From: Candidatus Latescibacterota bacterium
GTDB taxonomy: Bacteria > Latescibacterota > UBA2968
Assembly (NCBI GenBank): GCA_022823725.1
Contig: JAJEHL010000033.1
Location: 1 to 46,746, forward strand
DNA length: 46,746 bases
Direction: 5' to 3'
Below are positions 34,419 through 44,300 of this stretch, one piece after another. The translations under genes and the position numbers were made by a program. The notes beneath the pieces are model-generated. The model was not told where the DNA came from. It saw nothing but the letters and a program-made list of their open reading frames with translations, and made no database searches. Numbering within the stretch: the first letter of the stretch is position 1; every line of letters starts with the position of its first letter.

Positions 34419-34525
34419 CTTGTGACAAGAAAATTATACAGGGTCTTAGGAGTGTTACACGCTTATACAAGTGCTTTGGATTCACAAATTGGGGGCCCTG
34501 TGACAAGAAAAAATTTTACGGGATC
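34419..34525. promoter_or_regulatory. Pair of direct repeats upstream of the activator gene
   Basis: TGTGACAAGAAAA followed by an AT stretch and ACRGGRTC occurs at 34421-34445 and 34499-34525, 78 bases apart. The first copy is part of the perfect palindrome CTTGTGACAAG (34419-34429). The rest of 34377-34749 has no gene. The sites may bind a regulator of either divergent gene. Confidence 0.5.
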
Positions 34526-34749
34526 ACAATAGAAGTATTCAGGCTGACATTTTGCCAGAAGCGCGAAGCGGCTCAGGCTCAATTTTCTTTGTCATTTCTC
34601 TTGATTTGTGAAATTAGTTCAATTACTTTCTGAGTAAGATAGCTTCCTCCAGATTAGAAATTTTTCCTTTCTCTGAAAGAGATAAGTTGTCCGATAAAAT
34701 GGGTCGAGTTAAGTCAAATATCAGGTCCCATATCACAAGGTTCTTTTTT

Positions 34750-37700
34750 ATGATCAAGTCACTCAATCGCACGGGCATCTGGCGGACTTATTCTCTGAAT
34801 AGCGGCCTGGCCGGATTGCGTATTGAACACATAGCAGAAGACAGCGAAGGGTATCTCTGGTTCGCCACCTGGGACAACGGTGCCAGTCGCTTCGATGGGG
34901 ATGAGTTCCAGACATTTACCCAACAGGACGGTCTTGTTCACGACCGGATTTTTTCTCTTTACAAGGATAGTCAAGGGCGGTTGTGGTTCGGTACATTAAA
35001 GGGGGTCTGCTGGTATGACGGGGTGTGTTTCCATCCTCTGGAGGACGACGGCATTGCAGACCGGATGGTGAAATGCATCTATGAGGATCGCCAGGGTCGT
35101 ATATGGTTTGGTGGCAACAGTACCCTGGGGTATTACGATAATGCTGTTTTCCACGATTTGATTCCGCTCTACCTCCAGCATTATCAACAGCCACCTTCTC
35201 CGCATTGGACCAGCCAGTGTTGGGGCATCACCCAGGATCCGCAAGGCCATCTGTGGTTTGGCTTTGACTACCTCATCCGCTTCGATGGCGAATCTTTCCA
35301 CCGCTACGAAGAGGAAGAGGGTTTTCCCCAGGACGAGAACAGCTACGCCCTGTGCCATGACCAGACAGGCAAGATGTGGATTGGTCGGCGCGGATATCGA
35401 GATGGATTATGGTGCTATGCCGATGGTGCCTTCCAGTCAATTCAAGTGAACCTGGGGGCTCCCCTGCGCAAAATTCAATGTGACCGGGAAGGTCGGATGT
35501 GGTTCTGCACTTCGGGAGGCGTGCTTTATCAAGACGGTGATGGGTTTAGAAGATTTACCCCTGCCGATGGCCTGCCACATCCCGCAGTCAAAACCGCGTT
35601 CCAGGACCGCGAACATCAGTTTTGGTTCGCTACCTGGGGTGGCGTCGGTCTTTACGATGCACATAGTATCAGCGTTTTTGACCCCAGTACAGAGTTGCCC
35701 CAAAACGTAAGCGAGGTTTCGCAGATCGTGCAAGACCGCCGAGGTGATATATGGATCGGGTATGTGTCTCCCCATCTCAACCCTCTAAACAAAAGCGTCG
35801 CTCGCTTCAATGGCGAGCACTTTGCATTTGTAGGCACCGAGCAGGGCTTTGATATCAACAACTGTTTCGCCATCTATGAGGACTTTGAGGGATGCCTGTG
35901 GTTCGGTGGCTACAATGGCCTGTTCCGCTACGACGGTCAGACCTTTAAAAAAATGGAGACAGCCGCAGGTTTTCGCGAGGTGGGGGTCAGCGCAATTGCC
36001 CAGGATTATGAGGGGCAATTCCTTTTCGGAGTGTGGGAAAATGGCCCGATAAAAGACAAAGAATTGCTCTTTGCCAGCCCGCTACAAATTGTTTATCACC
36101 GGGAGGGGCAGTCCCAAACCATTTTTGGAGAAAAAAAGAAAGACCCTTTCAGCCGCATAGGTACTGTGATTATCGGACGCAACGGCGAGGTCTGGTTCCA
36201 TCTGGCTTGCAACAATTTCTCCGGTAGGGGCTTTGCGCGCTGGCATCCCGAAGATGGCCTTAAATTTTACAGGATTGAAGACGGGTTGACAGACCACAGG
36301 ATCGCCGACTTGCTGTTAGACCGCCAGGGAAACCTGTGGATTGCCACTCAGGGTGGTCTTTGTCGCTTTGATGGCAGTACCTTCCGCAACTTCACGACTG
36401 AAGACGGTTTGCCGAGCAACCATATCCGCTGCTTGTTTGAGGATTCGCAAGGGCACCTCTGGATCGGTACGCACGGTGGCGTGGTTCACTACGATGGTCA
36501 GTTTTTCCAAACCATCAGGTCATCGCATATAGGACCGGTTTGCCAGATACTCGAAGATCGCGACGGAACCTTATGGTTTGGCACAGCTCTGGGGTCTATA
36601 GTGCGCTACCGTCTGCGGCAAATTCCACCCCGGATTCGCTTGCTTCGGGTGATCTCTGATCAGGTCTATGAGAACCCGGAGGAAGTCATCTTATCTACCA
36701 CAGATCAACATGTGATTTTCGAGTACAAGGGGCTAAGTTTTTCTACCCTTTCCCGCGACATGCTCTATATCTACCGCCTGAAGGGCTACGATCCCGACTG
36801 GCGTCCTGTGACTCGAGACCTGCGTGCTCATTATCGGGATCTGCCGTCGGGAGCCTATACCTTCCAGGTCAGAGCTATAGATCGCGACCTCAATTATTCA
36901 GAGATAGCGCAGGCTCAACTCTCGGTGGAGCCGGACTCACGCATCAGAGCACTAACCACTGCACTCAACACTGGCGAGGCATTTATCGGTCAAAGCAAGG
37001 TCCTGCATCAATTTCAAATCAAGCTAAGAAAAGTAGCATCCACTGATCTAACCGTGCTGATTCTGGGCGAGACAGGTGTGGGTAAGGGACTGGCTGCGCG
37101 TGCACTACACAGGCTGAGTGCCCATTGCGATGGGCCTTTTATCCAGGTCAATTGCGGTGCTTTGCCTGAAACGCTGATTGATAGTGAACTTTTTGGTCAC
37201 GAGAGGGGGGCGTTTACCAGTGCAGTTTCCCGCAGACTGGGCAAAGTTGAACTGGCCAAAGATGGCACGCTCTTTTTGGATGAAATTGGCGATATGACGC
37301 TGGAAACTCAGATCAAGCTGCTGCGATTGCTGGAAGAGGGTACTTTTGAGCGGATTGGGGGCAACCAGACGCTGAGGATGCAGACGCGCATCGTGGTAGC
37401 AACCAATCGCAACCTGAAGGAAATGGTCAGCGCAGGTGCTTTCCGCGAGGACCTTTATTATCGCCTCCAGGCTTTTCCGCTCTATTTGCCGCCCTTGCGC
37501 GAGCGCAAGGAGGATATACCGGATCTGGCGGAGTTTTTCAAGAATCGCAGGGCAGCGCATCTGGGCAGGCAAATAGCTCCTTTGAGGCCAGAGGTTATAG
37601 AGATGCTCCAAATCTACGATTGGCCGGGAAATGTTCGGGAACTGGAGCATACGATAAACCGAGCTGTAATCGTGTGTCCTGGCTCCCAAATCGAAGTGGG

Positions 37701-37938
37701 TGATCTCGGTCTGTATGGTGTTCAAATCGAAGACACGGCTCCCGACCGTGAGAGGATATCTTCAGATCAAGACCAGAAAATAATACCCCTGGATGAATTT
37801 GAACGTCGCTACATCTGCGAAGTGCTCAAAGCCACCAACTGGCGGATAAAGGGGGCTAAAGGAGCGGCTACTCTACTGGGATTACCGCCTTCTACCCTGT
37901 ATAACAGAATGAACAAACTGGGCATCAAACGTCCTTAA
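34750..37938 (+). CDS. Cytoplasmic beta-propeller sigma-54 activator (Reg_prop + Y_Y_Y + AAA+ + Fis HTH)
   Basis: This 1062-residue protein starts with about fourteen Reg_prop repeats (LWFGTxGGVxxYDG type), enough for two seven-bladed propellers (about residues 15-615). A Y_Y_Y beta domain follows (about 635-727; [15 protein letters not shown]). Only some 18 residues later comes a sigma-54 AAA+ domain (about 745-980): Walker A GETGVGKG at 773-780, loop GAFTSA at 820-825 instead of the usual GAFTGA, Walker B LFLDE ending at 844-845, then [11 protein letters not shown]. It ends with a Fis-type HTH (about 1030-1060). No signal peptide or membrane helix is seen, unlike the periplasmic Reg_prop histidine kinases. 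ATG 34750 has AAGG upstream; TTG 34687 would add 21 residues. It probably controls the giant gene at 38305. Confidence 0.93.
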   Translation: MIKSLNRTGIWRTYSLNSGLAGLRIEHIAEDSEGYLWFATWDNGASRFDGDEFQTFTQQDGLVHDRIFSLYKDSQGRLWFGTLKGVCWYDGVCFHPLEDDGIADRMVKCIYEDRQGRIWFGGNSTLGYYDNAVFHDLIPLYLQHYQQPPSPHWTSQCWGITQDPQGHLWFGFDYLIRFDGESFHRYEEEEGFPQDENSYALCHDQTGKMWIGRRGYRDGLWCYADGAFQSIQVNLGAPLRKIQCDREGRMWFCTSGGVLYQDGDGFRRFTPADGLPHPAVKTAFQDREHQFWFATWGGVGLYDAHSISVFDPSTELPQNVSEVSQIVQDRRGDIWIGYVSPHLNPLNKSVARFNGEHFAFVGTEQGFDINNCFAIYEDFEGCLWFGGYNGLFRYDGQTFKKMETAAGFREVGVSAIAQDYEGQFLFGVWENGPIKDKELLFASPLQIVYHREGQSQTIFGEKKKDPFSRIGTVIIGRNGEVWFHLACNNFSGRGFARWHPEDGLKFYRIEDGLTDHRIADLLLDRQGNLWIATQGGLCRFDGSTFRNFTTEDGLPSNHIRCLFEDSQGHLWIGTHGGVVHYDGQFFQTIRSSHIGPVCQILEDRDGTLWFGTALGSIVRYRLRQIPPRIRLLRVISDQVYENPEEVILSTTDQHVIFEYKGLSFSTLSRDMLYIYRLKGYDPDWRPVTRDLRAHYRDLPSGAYTFQVRAIDRDLNYSEIAQAQLSVEPDSRIRALTTALNTGEAFIGQSKVLHQFQIKLRKVASTDLTVLILGETGVGKGLAARALHRLSAHCDGPFIQVNCGALPETLIDSELFGHERGAFTSAVSRRLGKVELAKDGTLFLDEIGDMTLETQIKLLRLLEEGTFERIGGNQTLRMQTRIVVATNRNLKEMVSAGAFREDLYYRLQAFPLYLPPLRERKEDIPDLAEFFKNRRAAHLGRQIAPLRPEVIEMLQIYDWPGNVRELEHTINRAVIVCPGSQIEVGDLGLYGVQIEDTAPDRERISSDQDQKIIPLDEFERRYICEVLKATNWRIKGAKGAATLLGLPPSTLYNRMNKLGIKRP

Positions 37939-37942
37939 TAAT

Positions 37943-38050
37943 AAGACCGTATGCGGTCTTTTAGACCATATGCGGCCCTATTAATCATAAATATTTGTTA
38001 ATAAATATCATAAAAGCCATTCTGATTATTTTTGGTCCGTATTCGGTCCA
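37943..38050. promoter_or_regulatory. Three related palindromic sites, candidate activator-binding sites
   Basis: Site 1 is a perfect inverted repeat AAGACCG-TATG-CGGTCTT (37943-37960). Site 2 is GACCATATGCGGCC (37964-37977), about two helical turns on. Site 3 is TGGTCCGTATTCGGTCCA (38033-38050). They lie about 115-220 bases upstream of the -24/-12 promoter, the usual range for enhancer-like sites. Site 1 directly follows the activator's stop and could also act as its terminator. Confidence 0.65.
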
Positions 38051-38148
38051 TTTATATAAAAATCAGACTGGCTTTTTTTTATGTCATTCTTTTAATATTA
38101 TTTTCTTCTATTACTATAAAAAATAACACTTTATGAGTATAATTTTCT

Positions 38149-38180
38149 GAAGCAATTCACATTGGCACATATATTGCTTC
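38149..38180 (+). promoter_or_regulatory. Sigma-54 (-24/-12) promoter of the giant gene
   Basis: TTGGCAC-ATATA-TTGCT places GG at 38164-38165 and GC at 38176-38177, exactly ten bases between them, and matches the -24 (TGGCAC) and -12 (TTGC) elements fully. The expected start of RNA is near 38189. A perfect 8-bp inverted repeat (GAAGCAAT 38149-38156, ATTGCTTC 38173-38180) spans the promoter. Confidence 0.85.
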
Positions 38181-38206
38181 TGTAATTTTCTATTAGGAGG
38201 CCTGTT

Positions 38207-38261
38207 TTGAACAGAGAGTGAAAGCACAGGTTTATGCCTCACAGTAGCATTTGATGTGAGG
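38207..38261 (+). promoter_or_regulatory. Structured 5' leader with a four-codon mini-ORF and a hairpin
   Basis: AGGAGG (38195-38200) is followed six bases later by TTG-AAC-AGA-GAG-TGA (38207-38221), a possible four-codon leader peptide. Then CCTCACA (38237-38243) and TGTGAGG (38255-38261) form a 7-bp stem. Both are in the approximately 115-base leader between the sigma-54 promoter and the giant gene, which has its own GGGGAG before ATG 38305. Confidence 0.45.
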
Positions 38262-38304
38262 TGTATGCCTGAACGATTACAAAAACATTAGGGGAGAGCA
38301 CAGC

Positions 38305-41300
38305 ATGTCTAAATTGCGACTTCGGATGCATTCCCTGTCTATCTTTCACTTTGCAATCACACTCACTGTTCTATTGATTTCCCCGCTGTCTCTTTTTTTG
38401 CAGACGAGCAGTTTTTCCCTTTCTCTGGACTTGGACAGTTCTGAAGGCGATCAGTCTGTCCAATCTCTCGATGTATCCCCCAATCGTGATGTTTCCATTC
38501 AGATTTTCGGCACAGATATTCAATCTGCCAACGCTCTTTCTGCACGCTTTGAATACAATGCAACCCATGTTGTTTACACAGGATTTGATGTGGGCGATGT
38601 GTTGCCAAATCCCTTTGTGAACCCTAAAGAGGGCACAAATCCCACCTTGGTCGAGATTAATATTGCGTCGTTGGATGGTGGGTCTGCAATGGTCAATAGT
38701 GGTCTGATCGGCACGTTGCGTTTTCGCACGACAGATGCTTTTTCGGGCACGACAATTCGGCTGGTGCGTGCTGCGCTCAGTCGGGGTGAGCAATTTGAAA
38801 GCATGACGCTTGTTGGCAATGTTGCGTTACAGGTCTTTACGGTTCCTTCTCCCGATTTTGACGGCAGTGGAATGGTGGATAGTGACGACTTTTCGATGTT
38901 TATAGGACATTTCGGGACAAGTCGCGGCGATGAGGCATATCGAGACCGGTTCGATCTGGACAGTAATGGCACAATAGGTGTCTTTGATTTCTTGATCCTG
39001 ACTGACTATTTCGGCAAAGCAGTGCCTGTAGCGGTGGGCGCGATTGATCCCGTGACGTTGGAAAATGATCCCGTGACTGTGGATGTGTCGGGCAACTTCA
39101 GCGATGCGGCAGCGTTGCGCTACACGGCTGTGTCGGATAATGAGTCCATTGCAACGGTGAGTATGGCAGGTAGCGAGGTGACGATCCACCCCGTGACGGT
39201 GGGGGTAGCAACAATTACGGTGACGGCGACCGATGCGGATGGCTTGCGTGCGATGCAGGACATCGCCGTGACTGTGCGGTTTGCGCTGGCATTTGCAACT
39301 TCAACGACCAGGCGTGCATTGGATGAAAACACGTCACCCGGCGAGCAGATCGGCGAGCCTGTTGCCGTGAGGGGTTTCAATTCTCTCACATATCGCCTGA
39401 AAGGCACCGATGCAGACAGTTTCGCCATTGACGCGCGCACAGGGCAGATCAAGACCAGGGAGGACATTGCCTACGACTTTGAAACAAAAAATAGCTACTG
39501 GATGACAGTCGAAGCCAACGATGGGCAAGGTGGGACAGCGAGCATTGTGGTGATCATCAAAATCAATGATGTGAAAGAACCGCCCTCTTCGCCGCCATCG
39601 AATTTTCTGGTCATTCCCGACGATGAATCTCTAACCGTCCATTACCATGCAGTGCCTGATGAAGAAGGCAGGCCGCCAGTGAGAGGGTATCATGCCGAGA
39701 TTCGCAGGGGAAAGAACGGTCCTTGGGGGACCCTCAAGACGATCTATGGCCGTACGAATACGTCTGTTTACTATCACCATATCGATCCGGAAGGGTATCA
39801 CAGCCGCATCCTGGTCAATGGTCAAGAGTATCAGGTTCGGGTTCGCGCCTATAACAGTGAAGGTGCAAGTGAGTGGTCTGCGCCCGTTTCGGGCACGCCT
39901 GTCTATACGCCGCCCAAAGAGAAACCAAAGCTTGCAAAGTTTCAGGGTGAGGGCGATATGACAAGTGCGGATATAGACCTGTCATTTTCCACAGGTGAAG
40001 GGAGCAGAATCAAAGTCATGCAAGCCGCTCTTCCCGCTACCATCTCGCAGGAAGAGGTCGAGGGCGTCTTTGTAGAGATTGTCGAGGTTGAAGTTTCCAA
40101 TGCGCCGGAGGTCCCTGCTCATTCGGGATTTACCCTTCCCGGCAGTTCATCGCTTTTTGATATAGAGCTAAAGGCTCGGGTCAATAATCGGGATGTTGCT
40201 ATCGGCGATGGGTTGCAGACGTCTGTGGAGATATGTCTGCCTGTGCCTGCTGATATTTCTGATCCAGTCATTGTCCATTACGATGAGGGGGCAAGTGCCT
40301 GGGAAATGCTCGATAGGCAGCGTGTAGATGGCGGTTTGGTCTGCGGTTATACCGATGTATTCTCTCTCTATGGGGTTGGTTTGCGGGTCAATCGTGCGCC
40401 TGTGGCGATGGGAACAATTGTCGCCCAGACGCTGCGGGTGGGTGATGCAGGCGTGACAGTAGATGTATCGGGCAAGTTCTCTGACCCTGATGGTGATGCT
40501 TTGACCTATAAGGCATCGTCGCAGGATGAAGCGATTGCAACGGTGGCTGTATCGGGTTCTATGGTGAAGATCACGTCTGTGGCTGTGGGCACGACGACGA
40601 TTACTGTGACTGCGACAGATGCAGCAGGCTCGAATCAGACAGTTGAGCAGACCATACCGGTGACGGTGAACAAGGCGGATGAGAAACTGAGCTTTGGTGG
40701 TGCGACAGTGCCGGATCAGATTTACACGGTCGGAACGAAGATTGACGATCTCCAACTGCCCGCAGCGACGGGCAGTACGGGTACAATTGGCTATACGCTC
40801 ACGCCAGCATTGCCTGAAGGTCTGAGGTTGGATGAGGAAACCCATACGATCAGCGGCACACCGACCAGTGCTATAGAAAAAACGGAATATAAATGGAGAA
40901 CGACAGATGCGGATGAGAACACAGTCGAACTGACATTTTCTATCACAGTAGCTCCGGTCAATCAGGCGCCACATTTTACCAGTGGCTCAACATTTAATGT
41001 GCTGGAAAATACGACAGCGGTAGGCACGGTGGTCGCCGAAGATAGGAATACTGATTACAGCATCACAGGCTATGAGGTTAGCGGGGGTTCTGATCAAGCC
41101 CAGTTTGCGATCACAGATGCGGGCGTATTGAGCTTCCAGGAAGCCCCTGACTATGAGCGTCCGGAAGATCGTGATACGAATAACGAGTATATCGTGGTGG
41201 TAGAGGCGACGAGTGGGACAAATGATCGAGCACTAACAGCAACGCAGACGATTGTGGTGACGGTGAGTGATGTGGATACTGAAGCCCCTGGTGTGCCTGA

Positions 41301-44300
41301 TACACCGACGATATCATCCTCGACATTGAACAGTTTGACGGTAGTCTGGACAACACCGACGAACACGGGTCCATCGATCAGTGCTTATGATGTGCGCTAT
41401 ATTCTCAGCAGCGCCAGTGCGCCAGATAAGGCAGATGATAGCAATTGGACGGTGCAAGAGAATGCCTGGACGAGTGGCGATCTCGAATACACGATTGGTA
41501 GCTTGACGCAGAACACGAGCTATGATGTGCAGGTTCGCGCAGAGAATGCAGAAGGGACAGGTGTGTGGTCTTCCTCAGTGACAGGAATGACGAGTGCGAA
41601 TCAGGCTCCTGTGTTCACGAGTGCATCAGCAGTGTCTGTGAATGAGAACAGCACCGCAGCCATTGTGACCGTGACAGCGACAGATGCAGATGCAGGTGAT
41701 AGTATCACAAGGTATGAGATTGCTTCTGATGCTGATGGATCGCAGTTTGAGATCACGAATGCAGGTGTGGTGACTTTTAAGAGTGCACCGAACTATGAAG
41801 ATCCCACTGATGTTGCTGTAACAGACCCATCTAATGCAGCGGGTAATAATGAGTATATCGTGATCGTCTCAGCGACGAGTGGAACAGGTGCTCGTGTATT
41901 GACAGCAACACAGACGCTCACAGTGACTGTGACAGATGTGGACACAGAGGCACCAGGCAAGCCTGCTACCCCTACAGTAGCCTCAGCGACAGTGAACAGC
42001 TTGAAGATCAGTTGGAGTGCCCCAACGAACACGGGTCCAGCGATCAGTGCTTATGATGTGCGCTATATTCTCAGCAGTGCCAGTGCGACAGATAAGGCAG
42101 ATGATAGTAAGTGGACGGTGCAAGAGAATGCCTGGACGAGTGGTGATCTTGAATACACGATTAGCAGCTTGACACAAAACATAGGCTATGATGTGCAGGT
42201 GCGTGCAGAGAATGATGAGGGCATCGGAAGTTGGTCATCTTCAGTGACAGGGACAACATCACAGAACCGAGCACCTGTCTTCGCTTCTATCTCACCCCCC
42301 TCAGTGAGTGAGAACAGCACAGGTGCTGTTGTCACAGTTACTGCGAGTGATGCGGATGCCGATGACGACATCACAGGGTATGATATTGCTTCTGGTGCCG
42401 ATGGATCGCAGTTCTCTATTGTGTCATCCACTGGTGTGCTGACGTTCAAGAGTGCTCCCAACTATGAAGATCCTCAGGATGTAGCAGTGACCACCCCATC
42501 CAATGCAGCGAGCAATAACGAGTATATCGTGATCGTCTCAGCGACGAGTGGAACAGGTGCGCGAGCACTGACAGCAACACAGACGCTTACTGTGACTGTG
42601 ACAGATGTGGACACAGAGGCACCAGGCAAGCCTGCTACTCCTACAGTAGCCTCAGCGACGTTTAGCAGCTTGAAGATCAGTTGGAGTGCCCCGACGAACA
42701 CGGGTCCAGCGATCAGTGCTTATGATGTGCGCTATATTCTCAGCAGCGCCAGTGCGACAGATAAGGCAGATGATAGTAAGTGGACGGTGCAAGAGAATGC
42801 CTGGACGAGTGGTGATCTTGAATACACGATTAGCAGCTTGACGCAGAACATAGGCTATGATGTGCAGGTTCGTGCAGAGAATGCAGAAGGCACAGGTGAC
42901 TGGTCAGATACGGTTGCAGGAATGACGAGTGCGAATGTGGCTCCCGTGTTCACGAGTGCATCAGCAATATCAGTGGCAGAGAACAGCACAGGTGCTGTTG
43001 TGACAGTCAGTGCGACAGACGCGGATGCCGATGACAACATCACAGGGTATGATATTGCTTCTGGTGCCGATGGATCGCAGTTCTCTATTGTGTCATCAAC
43101 AGGTGTGCTGACGTTCAAGAATGCTCCCAACTATGAAGATCCTCAGGATGTAGCAGTGACCACCCCTGCTAATGCAGCGAGCAATAACGAGTATATCGTG
43201 ATCGTCTCAGCGACGAGTGGAACAGGTGCGCGAGCACTGACAGCAACACAGACGCTCACAGTGACTGTGACAGATGTGGATGGTGAGGCACCAGGTAAAC
43301 CTACCCCTACAGTAGCCTCAGCGACGGTGAACAGCTTGAAGATCACCTGGACAGCCCCAACGAACACCGGACCAGCGATCAGTGCTTATGATGTGCGTTA
43401 TATCCTGAGCAGTGCCAGTGATGAGGATAAGGCAGATGACAGCAAGTGGACGGCGAAAGAAGATGCCTGGACGAGTGGCGATCTTGAATACACGATTAGT
43501 AGTCTGGCACAGAACACAGGCTACGATGTGCAGGTACGAGCAGAGAATGCAGAAGGGACAGGTGACTGGTCAGATACGGTTGTAGGAATGACGAGTGCGA
43601 ATCAGGCTCCTGTGTTCACGAGTGCATCAGCAATATCCGTGAATGAGAACAGCACCGCAGCCATTGTCACCGTGACAGCTACTGATGCGGATGCTGATGA
43701 CAACATCACAGGGTATGCGATAAGTAGTGGAGCCGATCAGGCAAAGTTTGAGATTGTTTCTTCTACCGGTGCATTGAGTTTCAAGACAGCACCGGACCAC
43801 GAGAATCCGACAGATGTGGCGAGCACGACGCCAGCCAATGATGCTGCCAACAACGAGTATATCGTGGAGGTCTCAGCGACGAGTGGAACAAGTGCTCGTG
43901 TATTGACAGCTACACAGACGCTCACCGTGACCGTGAATGATGTGAACGAACCACCTTCTTCACCGCCAGCCAATGTGCAAGTTGATCCCTCTGATGGTGA
44001 GATAGAAGTCACCTGGGATGCGGCAACTGATGAAGCAGGGAAGCCGCCAATCAGTGGCTATCAGGTTGAGCGACGCACAGGTGAAGATGGTTCGTGGGGG
44101 AATCAGCAGACCGCAAGTGGTGGCACCACAAAGAGCTTCACCTACACAGGTCTGACCAATGGGCAAGAATATCAGGTTCGTGTGCGCACAGTCAATGCCG
44201 AAGGCCACAGTGCCTGGTCTGATCCACCTGCTTCTGGCACACCGAATATCATTGTGGCAATAGGCAGTATCCCTGCTCAGACACTCAAGGTGAATGGCGA

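Noticed and set aside
40168-40974. Long minus-strand open frames opposite the giant gene (also near 42474-43367, 45820-46647)
   Set aside because: They lie fully antisense to an uninterrupted 2814-codon frame with clear domain patterns, and their repeats mirror the cadherin/FN3 codons.
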